Assembly: GCA_965262665.1 (NCBI GenBank) | Contig: CBDHFR010000002.1 | Coordinates: 744,001 to 808,000, forward strand | Reading direction: 5' to 3' | DNA length: 64,000 bases | From: CBDBND01 sp965262665 | GTDB lineage: Bacteria > Pseudomonadota > Alphaproteobacteria > Rhodospirillales > Rhodospirillaceae | Part shown: positions 27,460 through 36,744 of the stretch, in pieces | Layout of the letters: every line of letters begins with the position of its first letter | Position numbering within the stretch: the first letter of the stretch is position 1 | Notes under the pieces: model-generated | What the model saw: only the letters and a program-made list of their open reading frames with translations | Told to the model about the DNA's origin: nothing | The model's database searches: none | Position numbers and translations under genes: made by a program

Positions 27460-28206
27460 TCAGCCAATACTCTGGCTGAGCCACACAACCCGCCCTTCGA
27501 CCGCCAGATCGTCGTCTTTGAGGCTGGTTTGGCTGGGATAATTAGGGTTGTCGCTCTTGACGATGAGCAACTTGGAACTGGGTTGACGGATCAGCCGTTT
27601 GACCATGAGTTCGTCACCGTCGCTATAGCGGATGACATAAAGACCATCGCGGCTGCAGCGCGTGACCGCCCGGTCCACCAGGATGAAATCGCCGTCTTGC
27701 AGGGTATCCCACATGGAATCCCCTGCGACACGCATCACGGCGAGGTCTTTTGCCGGCGAGGCGGTCACAGATTTGAGCCAATCTTGGCGAAAAACGTTGT
27801 GGTACAAGGGTTGCGGTACGTCCGCGTTCAGCGAACCAGGTCCGGCAGACGCCCGTGCGTCGTAAACCGGAACCCGGGCATACGCCTGTCCAGCCAACTC
27901 GAAATAGGCACTTTCGCCCCCATCTTCGGACACCGTCTGCAATTCCGGTTCGAAAGCCCACGCTGGCGCGGTGTCATCTTTCGTAGCGGTCATGCGCGAC
28001 AGGTGAACTTGTCCTTTGCCGTGTCGGATCCATTCCAATGGTACGTTCAAGGCTTCGGACAATTCGACAATGTATCGGGGTCGGCTCACCTTGCCTGATT
28101 CCAGCTGGTCGATGGACTGTTGTTTTATGCCAATACGGCGCGCCAACTCCGCTTGGCTCCAGGCCAACGCTAGACGGCATTGCCGAACGCGGGCACCAAG
28201 TGTCAT
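27460..28206 (-). CDS. XRE-type repressor with S24 (LexA/CI-like) peptidase domain
   Basis: 248 residues. N-terminal helix-turn-helix (SQAELARRIGIKQQSIDQLE, residues 17-36). The C-terminal S24 domain has the catalytic serine S164 in VAGDSMWDTL and lysine K203 in LMVKRL. A possible self-cleavage Ala-Gly lies at A121-G122 (ARASAGPG). Such proteins are phage or stress repressors that may cleave themselves when RecA is activated, although many Gram-negative members do not. It stands alone, divergent from the coiled-coil gene; no prophage structural genes are nearby, so it may be a host regulator or prophage relic. Confidence 0.9.
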   Translation of the reverse strand: MTLGARVRQCRLALAWSQAELARRIGIKQQSIDQLESGKVSRPRYIVELSEALNVPLEWIRHGKGQVHLSRMTATKDDTAPAWAFEPELQTVSEDGGESAYFELAGQAYARVPVYDARASAGPGSLNADVPQPLYHNVFRQDWLKSVTASPAKDLAVMRVAGDSMWDTLQDGDFILVDRAVTRCSRDGLYVIRYSDGDELMVKRLIRQPSSKLLIVKSDNPNYPSQTSLKDDDLAVEGRVVWLSQSIG

Positions 28207-28447
28207 CTTCTTCCTACCCCTTACAGCACTGTCTCACCGTCAAGCTATCAAGTTTTAGTAGAATTAACAACAATTATTGGTATTTCTCCAAAGGAGACTC
28301 CGAAAGGACACAGTCGTGGACTTCCAGCACTTTTGGAGGTTGATTTGGCATGTTTTCTCTGGCCCTGAGGAAGACTTTGTTAATAGTCTGTGGATAACCT
28401 GCCCCCTGAGAGAAGGGGTTTATTCGCTAACAATAAAAGAGCCGATC

Positions 28448-30046
28448 ATGGCGAAAGACGCACGCACCGGCGCGGGAAAAACCCGCGCACCGGCCGGTTT
28501 GTCCGGTCCATCCAGCAAAGGCAACGGGCAAGGAGCCGAGGGGTCTTCTAAGACCACGCCTAACGCGCCTGAAACGGTGCCTAATCTCAATCTTTCGCGC
28601 TTCTGGAAGAAGAGCGGCTCACCTTTTGATGCCACGCGTGCAGCCCTCCAATCGGCAAAAAATATGGCAACCTAAGAGCCTTATGCCGCCGTCGCTCCTG
28701 TACCACCGATGAGCTGGGCGACCGCAAACCGCCCCATCTCTGTTGGCGTGATCATCAGTTGTATTTGGTTGGTGGTGTTTGCGTTTTACATCACACGCAC
28801 GCTGGGCTGGTCTGAACTTTTACTTCTCTTGCCGCCCGAATTTGGCGGTCTCGTCGCCGTTGGCCTTATGCCCATCGCATTTTTGTGGTTGCTCATTGCG
28901 TTTATTGATCGCGGCAGGCAACTGACGCAGGAAGGCGAAGCGTTACGCCATCATCTCGCCCGACTCAACCTATCCGGCCGAAGATGCTGCCGGAAATGTG
29001 GATGCCGTAACGGCGTCACTCAAACATCAGGCTGATGCCTTAACAGAAGCCAGCGAGCTCGTCTCGCAACGGCTCCATGACTTGCAATCTGAACTGGTCC
29101 GCAGCACCGACAAACTTTCCACTGTGACAGGACAGCTGGAAACCGGCGCTAGCACATCGGCAGCAGCAGTCACGGAACAAGTAGACAAACTTAAATCAGC
29201 CATTGATGGCGCGGCTGGTGTTAACCACAAAATTGAAGACGCTTTGCGTCGCCAACAGGAATTCATCAGTTCAGCATCAGGAAAAACCTTGGCCCAGGTC
29301 AATACCATGAGCCAAGCGTTGGAAGGCCAAGTCGCCAACCTCAATACGGCGACAGAGCGGGCCAAAGGGTTGTCCGCCGCTATCGCGCAGCAGGTCGCTC
29401 ATCAGGAAGAAACCCTGTCCATGTCCAACGAGTCCACCAAGAACCACGCGGAAGACATGGCCAATGCCGTAGCGAAACATGTCGAGGAAGTGGAGCAGGT
29501 TGCCAAGCGTGTCGAAGGCACGGTTACGAATGTTGTTGAAGGGTTCAAATCCAAGCCAAAACGTTGGATGAACTGTTCGCTAAGCAACGCGCTGAACTGA
29601 CCACGGCCGGTGACCGCATCGACGATTTATCGACCAAGGTCAACACCCGTCTTGGCCAGCAAACCGCAAGTCTCGATCAGGTTATGGAACGGGTTCTGTC
29701 GCGGGTGAAGATCGTCGAAGAAGCCCTGTCCATCCAAACCAAAGAACTGTCATCCGCATCCGACGACGCAGTCGCACGCTTGCGCGCGGTTGAAAATATG
29801 ATCAAGCAACAGGCAGAAGCGGTCGGCGATGCCGCGTCGAAAGTGGAAACCCGCCTCGGCCGGTCAAGCGACGAATTTGAAAGCAAAAGTAAAATCGTTA
29901 CCGATCGATTCACCTCGGCAACCGGTGACCCGGATAAAGCCTCAGAAATTGCTATTGAACGGGCCGAAGCCATGGGCATGGCTTCAGACGCCTTCATTCA
30001 GAAAATTGACTCCGTCGGCGTCCGTGTCCGCGAACATGCGGATTAG
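28448..30046 (+). pseudogene. Membrane-anchored long coiled-coil protein, nonsense plus two frameshifts
   Basis: ATG 28448 opens a basic, low-complexity N-terminus (AKDARTGAGKTRAPAG). TAA at 28673-28675 interrupts the frame, which otherwise continues EPYAAVAPVPPMSWATANRP (CAA to TAA is simplest). Two transmembrane segments follow (VGVIISCIWLVVFAFYITRT and LVAVGLMPIAFLWLLIAFI). A one-base insertion near 28967 and a one-base deletion near 29555 shift the frame before heptad-rich segments (LKHQADALTEASELVSQRLH; RLGQQTASLDQVMERVLSRV). The C-terminus stops abruptly where a truncated DUF1801 gene begins. Function unknown; architecture suggests an envelope or polar scaffold. Confidence 0.85.
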
Positions 30047-30063
30047 CTAACCTCAAAGTCCTG

Positions 30064-30378
30064 ATGGATAAGGTCACGGGCTGGAAAGCCAAGATGTGGG
30101 GACCGAGCATTGTGGGCTATGGCAAATATCACTACAAATACGACAGCGGGCGGGAAGGGGACTCCCTCATCACGGGTTTCTCGCCGCGTAAGCAGGCGCT
30201 GACCGTCTACATCATGCCCGGGTTTTCCGAATACGGTGATCTTCTGACCAAGCTCGGAAAGTGCAAAACGAGCCGGTCCTGCCTCTACATAAACAAGCTC
30301 GAAGATGTTGACTTGAAGGTGCTGGAGAAGCTGATCCGCAAGTCTGTCGCCTATATGAAGAAGAAGTACAAAGTCTAG
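30064..30378 (+). CDS. DUF1801-domain protein, N-terminus missing
   Basis: 104 residues from ATG 30064. KMWGPSIVGYGKYHYKYDSG, EGDSLITGFSPRKQALTVYI and KSVAYMKKKYKV are the DUF1801 core. Family proteins usually start about 35 residues earlier. Here, upstream of ATG in the same frame, only LANLKVL is still family-like before the coiled-coil gene sequence takes over. A deletion near 30040 therefore probably removed the start of this gene and the end of the neighbour. No ribosome site is evident, so expression is doubtful. Biochemical role of the family is unknown. Confidence 0.75.
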   Translation: MDKVTGWKAKMWGPSIVGYGKYHYKYDSGREGDSLITGFSPRKQALTVYIMPGFSEYGDLLTKLGKCKTSRSCLYINKLEDVDLKVLEKLIRKSVAYMKKKYKV

Positions 30379-30384
30379 CGGCGG

Positions 30385-30927
30385 CTAACTGTCACCAGCG
30401 ATTAGATCGCGCAAAATGGAGCGGATATCTTCTGAGTCCCATTCCGCAGTGCCCTGCAAGCGGGCAACTTCCCGCCCTTGCTTGTCGATAATCAGGGTTG
30501 TCGGCAGGCTTTTCACTTCGGCGGCACGGGCGAACGCTAGATCCGGTGCCACAAAAAGATCGAGATTGGACCAGTCATTCTTCTCCATGAACGGCCGGGC
30601 GATGGGTTCACCCTCGCGGTCCTGTGACATGGCGATGACCTGGAGATCGTCGCCACCCAAATCCTTTTGCAGGGAGTCCAAAGTCGGCATTTCACGAATA
30701 CAAGGCGCACACCACGTGGCCCACAAATTGACCACGACCACCTTGCCCTGAAAATCAGCCAGGACGACATCTTGGCCCTGTCCGTTCTGAAATGGAACCG
30801 CTGTTGCCGGTTGCGGGTCTTCACTCCAGGTCAGCTTCTCGACCCCGCTTGCCGTAGCGCCAAACGGCGCTCCGGCAATGAGCAATGCGAGAAGAGTTAA
30901 GTGGAGTCGATTTAGAGGAACGGACAA
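30385..30927 (-). CDS. TlpA/ResA-like thiol-disulfide oxidoreductase
   Basis: 180 residues from ATG 30927. Signal peptide or anchor at residues 7-27 (LHLTLLALLIAGAPFGATAS), then a thioredoxin fold with C73-A-P-C76 in LWATWCAPCIREMPTL and the cis-proline loop SLPTTLIID. Family members act in the periplasm, reducing cytochrome c apoproteins or other disulfides. The start overlaps the end of the CMD-fold gene by 16 bases, so the two form an operon of cysteine-based redox proteins. Intact. Confidence 0.92.
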   Translation of the reverse strand: MSVPLNRLHLTLLALLIAGAPFGATASGVEKLTWSEDPQPATAVPFQNGQGQDVVLADFQGKVVVVNLWATWCAPCIREMPTLDSLQKDLGGDDLQVIAMSQDREGEPIARPFMEKNDWSNLDLFVAPDLAFARAAEVKSLPTTLIIDKQGREVARLQGTAEWDSEDIRSILRDLIAGDS

Positions 30928-31628
30928 TAGTCTTCCTTTTCAACCAAATCGTAAGCAAACAGGAACTTCGCCATGCCGCAGAGGACGGCCATGTTAACGC
31001 CCAGTTCCATCAACTGCCCATCGGTAAAATGAGCCCTAGCGCGGTCGTAGATTTTCTGAGTCAGCATACCCTTGGGATTGGTGAGAACCATGACATCGGC
31101 AAGAGCCAGTGCGGCTTTTTCCTGTTCAGTAAACGGTCCGTTTTCGTATTCTTCCAGCGCTTCGATCTGCTCCATCGGCACACCGGCATCCAAGGCAGCA
31201 ATTTTGTCCCCGCGGTTGCAAAAGGCGCAGCCATGGACATTGGCGAGACGCAAGCGAACCAGCTGCATGACCCGGTCATCTATCCGTCCAGAATAGAAAA
31301 CCTTCTTGTAATAGTCGTTGTTGTACCAATCGTAGACTTCTGGCGCGTTACCGAAGGTTTCCACATAGGTGGTGTCACCGTGCAACTCCTTCGCACGATC
31401 CCATGACCTTTGCATACGAGGTGGAAGTTTTTCCCGGGGGACACGGGAGATGGGTGTTGCGGGCATGGTGCCAAAAGTTGCCGCACCTTCTTCCGTCGCC
31501 CCTTCAGCGGCGTTGGCGTCAGACCCTTTTGCAAGTGTGGCTGCGGTTGCGCCCGTTAAAACAGATAGAAAGCCGCGCTTCGACATGGCTTTGCGAAAAA
31601 TCGAACCGATTTTGGTGAGTTCGTTCAT
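30912..31628 (-). CDS. Carboxymuconolactone decarboxylase-fold (AhpD-like) exported protein
   Basis: 238 residues from ATG 31628, chosen because GAGGAGG sits just upstream; an earlier start at 31691 is possible. The N-terminus (SKRGFLSVLTGATAATLAKG) resembles an export signal with a weak twin-arginine-like K-R. The fold motif is VRLRLANVHGCAFCNRGDK with the CxxC pair, and YYKKVFYSGRID precedes it. Such proteins reduce peroxides or decarboxylate lactones; here the pairing with a TlpA-like protein suggests thiol redox work in the periplasm. Intact. Confidence 0.85.
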   Translation of the reverse strand: MNELTKIGSIFRKAMSKRGFLSVLTGATAATLAKGSDANAAEGATEEGAATFGTMPATPISRVPREKLPPRMQRSWDRAKELHGDTTYVETFGNAPEVYDWYNNDYYKKVFYSGRIDDRVMQLVRLRLANVHGCAFCNRGDKIAALDAGVPMEQIEALEEYENGPFTEQEKAALALADVMVLTNPKGMLTQKIYDRARAHFTDGQLMELGVNMAVLCGMAKFLFAYDLVEKEDYCPFL

Positions 31629-31805
31629 GCGAACCTCCTCATGATCCTCGTGTAACCTGTGAGGTATGACTTGTGAGATACGCAGCCCCAACGCGTCTTA
31701 GGCAAGGCCACGGCTAGCCGATGGTACGCCTGTAGTCCGGCGTATTCAATTGGGGGATACGACATTGAATGATTGGAGACGATGCTCAGACGCGTCCGGC
31801 GAGAA

Positions 31806-31870
31806 GAAATGGTGGGCGATACTGGGATTGAACCAGTGGCCTCTCGCGTGTGAGGCGAGCGCTCTCCCGC
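31806..31870. repeat. attL: 65-bp tRNA-Val 3' duplicate
   Basis: A 65-base stretch identical, except at 31839, to 36465-36529. The latter is the 3' two-thirds of tRNA-Val plus a few bases. After it the sequence leaves the tRNA (AATAATCCTATAATCC), so this copy is a displaced 3' end. Same orientation as the intact tRNA: the expected product of integrase-mediated insertion into a tRNA gene. Confidence 0.92.
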
Positions 31871-31898
31871 AATAATCCTATAATCCTCGAGCCAATTA

Positions 31899-32054
31899 GG
31901 TGAGTGTCAGAAACTTTGTGTGTGAGCTGATTTACAAAAATCAGGGAACCCGTTCCCTGGTTTGTGAGCGACCCTGGTGATTAACCCATGCCAGCCGGCG
32001 ATGTCCTCGGTCCAGGAGGAGTCCCGAAGGGAAGCTCCTGGAGGGAGGGCGCCG
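31899..32054. mobile_element. IS256-family terminal fragment
   Basis: About 156 bp, nearly identical to 41715-41870 in motA. It begins GGTGAGTGTCAGAAACTTTG and includes a 20-bp palindrome (CCAGGGAAC-CC-GTTCCCTGG, one base changed here). Non-coding 3' end of an element whose transposase part is absent here. Confidence 0.75.
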
Positions 32055-32068
32055 TTGGATGGCTGACT

Positions 32069-32795
32069 TGTAGTGGTTCAGATGTGATCTGACAGTTGGC
32101 CGTTTTTCCGGCGGCCTCTGTTAGGTCAAGTTCAGTTCACGAACTTTTCCTTCCAGATTTCTTTGCCCTCGATCATGGTCTGGAACGGCGTTCTGCCGCA
32201 ACACATTTTGCCCTGATGAGTGCGTTCCGTGTTGTAGTGATGTAGCCATTGATCCAGATCGTCCTGCAGCGCATCGACGCTGTCGTAGAGTCTTTTGCGG
32301 AACGCGACCTGGTAGAACTCCTGCAGCACGGTCTTGTGAAAGCGCTCGCGGATGCCGTTTGTTTGCGGTGATTTCACCTTGGTCTTGGTGTGGTCGATAT
32401 CGTTGATGGCCAGGAAGAGCTGGTAGTCGTGCTTGTCGACGCGCCCGCAGTATTCCGTACCTCTGTCGGTCATGATCCGCAGCACAGGCAGGTCGTGCTC
32501 GTCATGGAACGGCAGCACCCGGTCATTGAGCAGGTCGGCGGCGGTGATCGGCGTCTTGGTGGTGTAGAGCTTGGCCTGCGCGACCTTGGAATAGGGATCG
32601 ACATAGCTCTGCTGGTAGATCCGCCCCACCCCCTTCAGGGTGCCGACATAGAAGGTGTCCTGTGAACCCAGATAGCCGGGGTGGGCCGTTTCCACCTCGC
32701 CGCGGGCTTCGTCGTCGCGATTCTTCTTTTCCAAGGCCTGCACCTGGGCCTCGTATGTGGGCCTCGGTCAGGATGATGCCATCCTCGGCGACCCT
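32069..32795 (-). mobile_element. IS481-family element, truncated
   Basis: The left end reads TGTAGTGGTTCAGATGTGAT, an IS481-type terminus. The transposase frame ends at 32132. The right side stops within the gene and abuts an IS256 transposase fragment. A 13-bp duplication (TGGGCCTCGTATG) near 32746 shifts the frame. Confidence 0.8.
32132..32795 (-). pseudogene. IS481 transposase, C-terminal part
   Basis: About 200 residues from VQALEKKNRDDEARGEVETA to the end. The DDE residues appear in YVDPYSKVAQAKLY, RIMTDRGTEYCG and SPQTNGIRERFHKTV; KMCCGRTPFQTM is the typical C-terminus. The N-terminal helix-turn-helix half is missing and a small duplication breaks the frame at its truncated start, so it is inactive. 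Confidence 0.88.
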
Positions 32796-32954
32796 GGATC
32801 TCGCGGGCCGACATACCGCGGGCATACATCGAGATCACCTTGTCGTCGAACCCCGGCAAGCGCCGGCAGTGCTTCTCGACAAGCTTTGGATCGAATCGAC
32901 CTTGCCGATCCCGGGGAATCGACAACTCCATCCGGCCATCGTCGGTGAGCACCC
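32796..32954 (-). pseudogene. IS256 transposase internal fragment
   Basis: Reads LTDDGRMELSIPRDRQGRFD and GFDDKVISMYARGMSAREIQ, the conserved early-middle part of IS256-family transposases. Both ends are cut: by IS481 sequence on the left and by the IS3 element on the right. Confidence 0.85.
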
Positions 32955-32993
32955 TGACGTTGCTCCCAAAATCCGGACCAGGTGGTTCTTCAC

Positions 32994-33875
32994 CTATGCG
33001 GCCTGATCGATGGTCATATCTCTCCTGGCCTGTGCCGGCGTCCGGTAGCCGATGCTCGAGTGGCGCCGTCGTTGGTTATAGAAGATCTCGATGTACTCGA
33101 ATAGCGCAGCCCTGGCCTCGCGCCGGGTACGAAACGGGTACGGTGCACGAGTTCGGTCTTGAGAGACCCAAAGAAGCTCTCCATGGGGGCATTGTCGAGG
33201 CAATTCCCCTTGCGGCTCATGGCGGCCTTGATGCCGTGGAGGCGGAGCAGTTTGCGGTCGTCACCGCAGGCATATTGGGCGATCGCAATGGTGGATCAGC
33301 CCCATGGGCGGCCGGCGGTTGCGGATCGCCATCGTCAGCGCATCCTCGCACAGGACGCTCTTCAGCCGCTCGGACATCGACCAGCCGGCGATCTCCATCG
33401 TGGCCAGATCCTTGACGGCGGCGAGGTAGAGCCAGCCTTCGTCAGTTGGGATGTAGGAGATGTCAGCGCGCCAGACCGCATCGGGCGCAACGGCTTCGAA
33501 GTTGCGGTCAAGCAGATTGGGCGCGATCGCATGGGAGTGGCGGCTGTCGGTGGTGATTGGCGCCCGCCGCCTGCCGCGCGGTGGACGAATGCCGTTCTCT
33601 CGCATGAGCTTGGCGACCGTGCGCTTCGAGATGCGAAAGCCGCGGGCCTTCAACTCGGCATGGATCCGAGGGGCGCCGTAGCACCTCTTGCTCTGCTCGA
33701 AGATCTCCCGGATCTCTGATCCGAGCCGGTCACGCCAGGCAGCGCGTTCAGCTCTCTTTTGGGCCGCACGCCGCCGGGCGTGGAACCAACTGTGAGCAAC
33801 CCCTAGGACCCGGCACATGAACCGGATGGCGGGCCCTGAAGCATGGGCGGCGATGAAAGCGTGCTTCGTTTTCAT
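32994..33875 (-). pseudogene. IS3 orfB (integrase-like transposase), frameshifted
   Basis: MKTKHAFIAAHASGPAIRFM starts at 33875. DDE-type core with VWRADISYIPTDEGWLYLAA and GLIHHCDRP, then a small indel near 33270. The frame continues in pieces with MSRKGNCLDNAPMESFFGSL and EIFYNQRRRHSSIGYRTPAQ to 32994. At least two frameshifts; inactive. Confidence 0.88.
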
Positions 33876-34172
33876 GTCTTCGCCGCCCATTGAGCAAAAA
33901 AAGCCGAGGCTTTGCGCAGAACCTCAACCTCCTCCGTCAGCCGCTTGTTATCCCGGCGAATGCTGCGCCAGCTCAGCGGCCTCGGCTTTCTGCGCCGCGG
34001 TCGCCGCGGTCGAACCCGCGGCCTCAAGCTCGAGCCGCCAGGTCTTCAACTGCGTTGGCGTGACGCCGGGCTCGGCAGCCACGCTGCTATGTGTCGCACC
34101 CGGCTCCGATAGCCGGGCAACCGACTGTTCCTTGTATTCTGGCGAAAACCGCCGCCTCGTCTGCTTTGTCAT
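33872..34172 (-). pseudogene. IS3 orfA, frameshifted
   Basis: Starts MTKQTRRRFSPEYKEQSVAR at 34172. The first frame stops at 33948; the expected leucine-zipper end (RRDNKRLTEEVEVLRKASAF) lies in another frame to 33872, overlapping the orfB ATG (33875) as ATGA, the usual IS3 arrangement. Binds the element ends in intact relatives. Confidence 0.85.
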
Positions 34173-34232
34173 CCTGTCCCTCCAGGTCGGTATTTAATTT
34201 ACCGTCTGGTCCGGGATCCGGGAGCAACGTCA

Positions 34233-34487
34233 CTATCTTTCACTTCTACTTTAGTACCCATTTAAGCTCGTCAAATTGCATTGAGGTTGTGAGCTTCTAA
34301 TTTCGTTCTGAATTGCTGCGCCATTCTAGAAAGTTACCGGCTCTATCATACCTACCTTGTTCACGCTCTACGTTTGGTAGTAATCGGTCTAGATATATAA
34401 CGGTGTGACACTTGTGACACTCGATTACTAAAGTCCTTAATGAAAATACTCATATAGGAGAAGCTATGTATTCGTATGTCACTCCTG
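34233..34487. other. Non-coding remnant of the tRNA-Val island
   Basis: 255 bases of AT-rich sequence between the IS3 element and the integrase stop. No convincing gene or hairpin seen. The base composition matches the integrase gene rather than the host genes, so it is probably original island DNA. Confidence 0.6.
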
Positions 34488-34621
34488 TCACGGATCAGAA
34501 TTAGACGCTGCCTGTAGCTTCTCCAACTTCTTCCCAACATCTTCAGCCCTCAAATGGGTGTATCGAGCTAACATCCGATAATCCCTGTGGCCTGAGATCA
34601 GAGCAACCTCAGGGACACTAA

Positions 34622-35486
34622 GAGTCGGTTTCGAAAGTCATGCGGCTCGGGCCAATCTGCGGACGAGGAGCATGACGGAGGCGGCGTAGAGGAAGGCGCG
34701 GGCCGAGGCGATGGTGGCCTCGAAGTCCTTTGCCAGTCGCCGGTTGCGGTTGATCCAGGCGAAGAAGCGCTCCACGACCCAGCGGCGCGGTTGGACGGCG
34801 ATCATGGTGGCCGTGGCGACCTTCTCGCCGGCGTAGCCGCTGTCGGCAAAGACCTTCTCGATGAACGGAAACGAGCCGCGTGAGGCGCACAGCAGCGGCC
34901 CGCCACCATCGCGGTCCTGGATACTCGCCGGATGCGCCTCGAGCACGAGGCCGCGCCCGTCGGTGTCGACCAGCGCGTGGCGCTTGCGCCCCTTGATCTT
35001 CTTGCCCGCATCGTAGCCGCGGGGGCCACCAGCCTCGGTCGTCTTGACGCTCTGGCTGTCGATAATCGCGCCGCTCGGGCTGGCCTCGCGTCCGACCCGC
35101 TCGCGATCGGCCATGACCAGAAAGTGGTTGATCTTCTCAAGGAGGCCGTCGTCGCGGAACTTAGCGAACCAGCGATAGATCGTGCCCCACGGTGGTAAAT
35201 CGCTTGGCAGCAAGCGCCAAGGGCAGCCAGCCCGCATCACGTAGAAAATGCCGTTGACGATCTCTCGCATCGGCCATGACCGGGGCCGTCCCGTGCCATG
35301 AGCCGGAGGCAAATGAGGCTCGATCACAACCCACTCCGCAGCGGTCAAATCAGTCTGATAACGCAGCGCCTTGCGGCTATGCTGCTCTCGGGTGGTCGGC
35401 GTCCACATGGCGGCTCCAGATCGGTTTCAGCAACCTTCCTGGAATCACATCGACACCGGCCACTCAACCCCTTTCGAAACGGCCTC
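34622..35486 (-). mobile_element. IS5-family (IS427-like) element
   Basis: 865 bp. Inverted-repeat ends GAGTCGGTTTCGAAAG and GAGGCCGTTTCGAAAG. A three-base target duplication TAA (34619-34621 and 35487-35489) flanks it inside the integrase gene. Confidence 0.92.
34638..35408 (-). CDS. IS5-family transposase
   Basis: 256 residues in one frame. N-terminal DUF4096-type region (DLTAAEWVVIEPHLPPAHGT), then DDE core with GAIIDSQSVKTTEAGGPRGY, VFADSGYAGEKVA and RRWVVERFFAWINRNRRLAK. Between GEKVATATMIAV and QPRRWVVERFF relatives usually have about ten more residues, so a small in-frame deletion is likely and activity is uncertain. Confidence 0.88.
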   Translation of the reverse strand: MWTPTTREQHSRKALRYQTDLTAAEWVVIEPHLPPAHGTGRPRSWPMREIVNGIFYVMRAGCPWRLLPSDLPPWGTIYRWFAKFRDDGLLEKINHFLVMADRERVGREASPSGAIIDSQSVKTTEAGGPRGYDAGKKIKGRKRHALVDTDGRGLVLEAHPASIQDRDGGGPLLCASRGSFPFIEKVFADSGYAGEKVATATMIAVQPRRWVVERFFAWINRNRRLAKDFEATIASARAFLYAASVMLLVRRLARAA

Positions 35487-36464
35487 TAAGGCCCATTTCA
35501 AAGAACCTACTTATGGCTTCATGGCGAAGGTCGTGGAAATGAAGGTCTTTTATGCCTGCCCGTTTGACCAGACGGTCCCATGCCGAAGAAAAGCTCTCAA
35601 AGGGTATAGGAAAGAGACGGCCATCTATGTCTGGAGATTGAGTTGATAAGATTAGCAACGCTTTTTCAGTAAGTGGAATTTTTCTCGAATACCCATTTTT
35701 TGATTCAGTCACGAGTAACACTGCATTGTCTTCATCTATGTCACCACCTCGAATGTTCAGTATTTCGCTCCGTCTCATTCCGGTTTCCACAGCGAGTTGG
35801 ATAATGGGTTGAATGAGTTTGTTTCTACAATTTGCCGCTTCGACCATCAATAGGTTCCATTCTCCATCAAGTAGCCTTCGCGCTCGTGCAGGGTCTGCTT
35901 TTGGGCGACGTATCCCCTCCAACGGATTTTCAATGGGAATGCCCCATTTTAGTTTTGCAAGACGATATACATGACTGAGGTAGGTGAGTTCGTGATTAAG
36001 TGTGGGTGCCCTTACTACTCTTGAACGCTCGTCTCTAAACTTTGCAAAGTCCTGAGGTGAAAGTTCGGTTAGGTTTTTTTGCGAAAATGATCGTCTCAAG
36101 AGAGCATTCAACACTATGGTTTCGTTTACTTTTCCCTTCTTATTGGGTGTAACAGTATCTCGATAGCGAAGGATTAGGTCTCCTAAGGTAGTTTTATTGA
36201 AGATTTCCAATTTGTCGGCAAATAGACCGTGTTGAATCTCGATCTCTGTTTGGTGTGCCCAACGCTTAGCATCGACTTTTCGCAAGAACGTCCGATTCTT
36301 TGCCTTGTGCCCGTTCAGTCGAATCTGTACCTGCCATTTGCTATTTCGCTTCCTGAAAGTCGCCATGTTGTATCCGTCCTGTGACCTGAATGTGACAGGC
36401 TCGAAACGTGGCTGTGGTACGGATTCTGGGGATTCTCTCAAACCCCATGGATAAGCTTGGGTTT

Positions 36465-36529
36465 GAAATGGTGGGCGATACTGGGATTGAACCAGTGACC
36501 TCTCGCGTGTGAGGCGAGCGCTCTCCCGC
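36465..36529. repeat. attR: 65-bp repeat within tRNA-Val
   Basis: The tRNA-side copy of the 65-bp direct repeat (one mismatch to 31806-31870). With the integrase gene beginning about 100 bases to its left, it defines the island as roughly 31.87-36.46 kb. Confidence 0.92.
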
Positions 36530-36543
36530 TGAGCTAATCGCCC
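36469..36543 (-). tRNA. tRNA-Val (CAC)
   Basis: 75 nt with encoded CCA. The minus strand reads GGGCGAT acceptor, TAGCTCAGC, anticodon loop CTCACAC (anticodon CAC), and GGTTCAATCC T-arm; the acceptor pairs fully with ATCGCCC. Intact despite island insertion, because the island supplied an identical 3' end. Confidence 0.96.
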
Positions 36544-36744
36544 GCACCGGAAGGAGGGCTGTATACGGACCGCTTTCTAGCCCGTCAAGCCGACCGCGCA
36601 CCTATCCGGTTTGTAATGGTGTAGAGCCCGAAAACCGCCATTCTTTGCCTTTATTGCGCCCAGACCCCGTGGCATTGTGGGCGCGCCTCGGCATAGATCA
36701 ACACACTGGTCTGGGGCCGATACTTTCAAAAGCAGGATCGTTGC

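Larger units (their letters stand above)
32955..34232 (-). mobile_element. IS3-family element (decayed)
   Basis: 1278 bp. Ends are inverted repeats TGACGTTGCTCCC at 32955 and its complement GGGAGCAACGTCA ending at 34232, with further matching inward (CCGGACCAG/CTGGTCCGG). No clear target duplication, since flanks differ, so deletion or recombination occurred next to it. Confidence 0.85.
34488..36366 (-). pseudogene. Tyrosine-recombinase integrase of the island, split by IS5
   Basis: The reconstructed gene is 336 residues, from ATG 36366 (MATFRKRNSKWQVQIR) to TGA 34488. It is interrupted at 34619-35489 by IS5. With one TAA target copy removed the frame joins perfectly: FFEMGL to SVPEVALISGHRDY. 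Catalytic residues are visible: Arg in ETGMRRSEIL, HxxR in FHDLRHEA, His in SGHRDY and Tyr in MLARYTHL. It lies next to the tRNA-Val 3' end, its probable attachment site. AT-rich compared with the flanking chromosome. Once excised the island; now dead unless complemented. Confidence 0.94.

Noticed and set aside
28389..28397. Perfect DnaA box (TTATCCACA on the minus strand)
   Set aside because: Single occurrence without an AT-rich unwinding element, further boxes or origin-linked genes.
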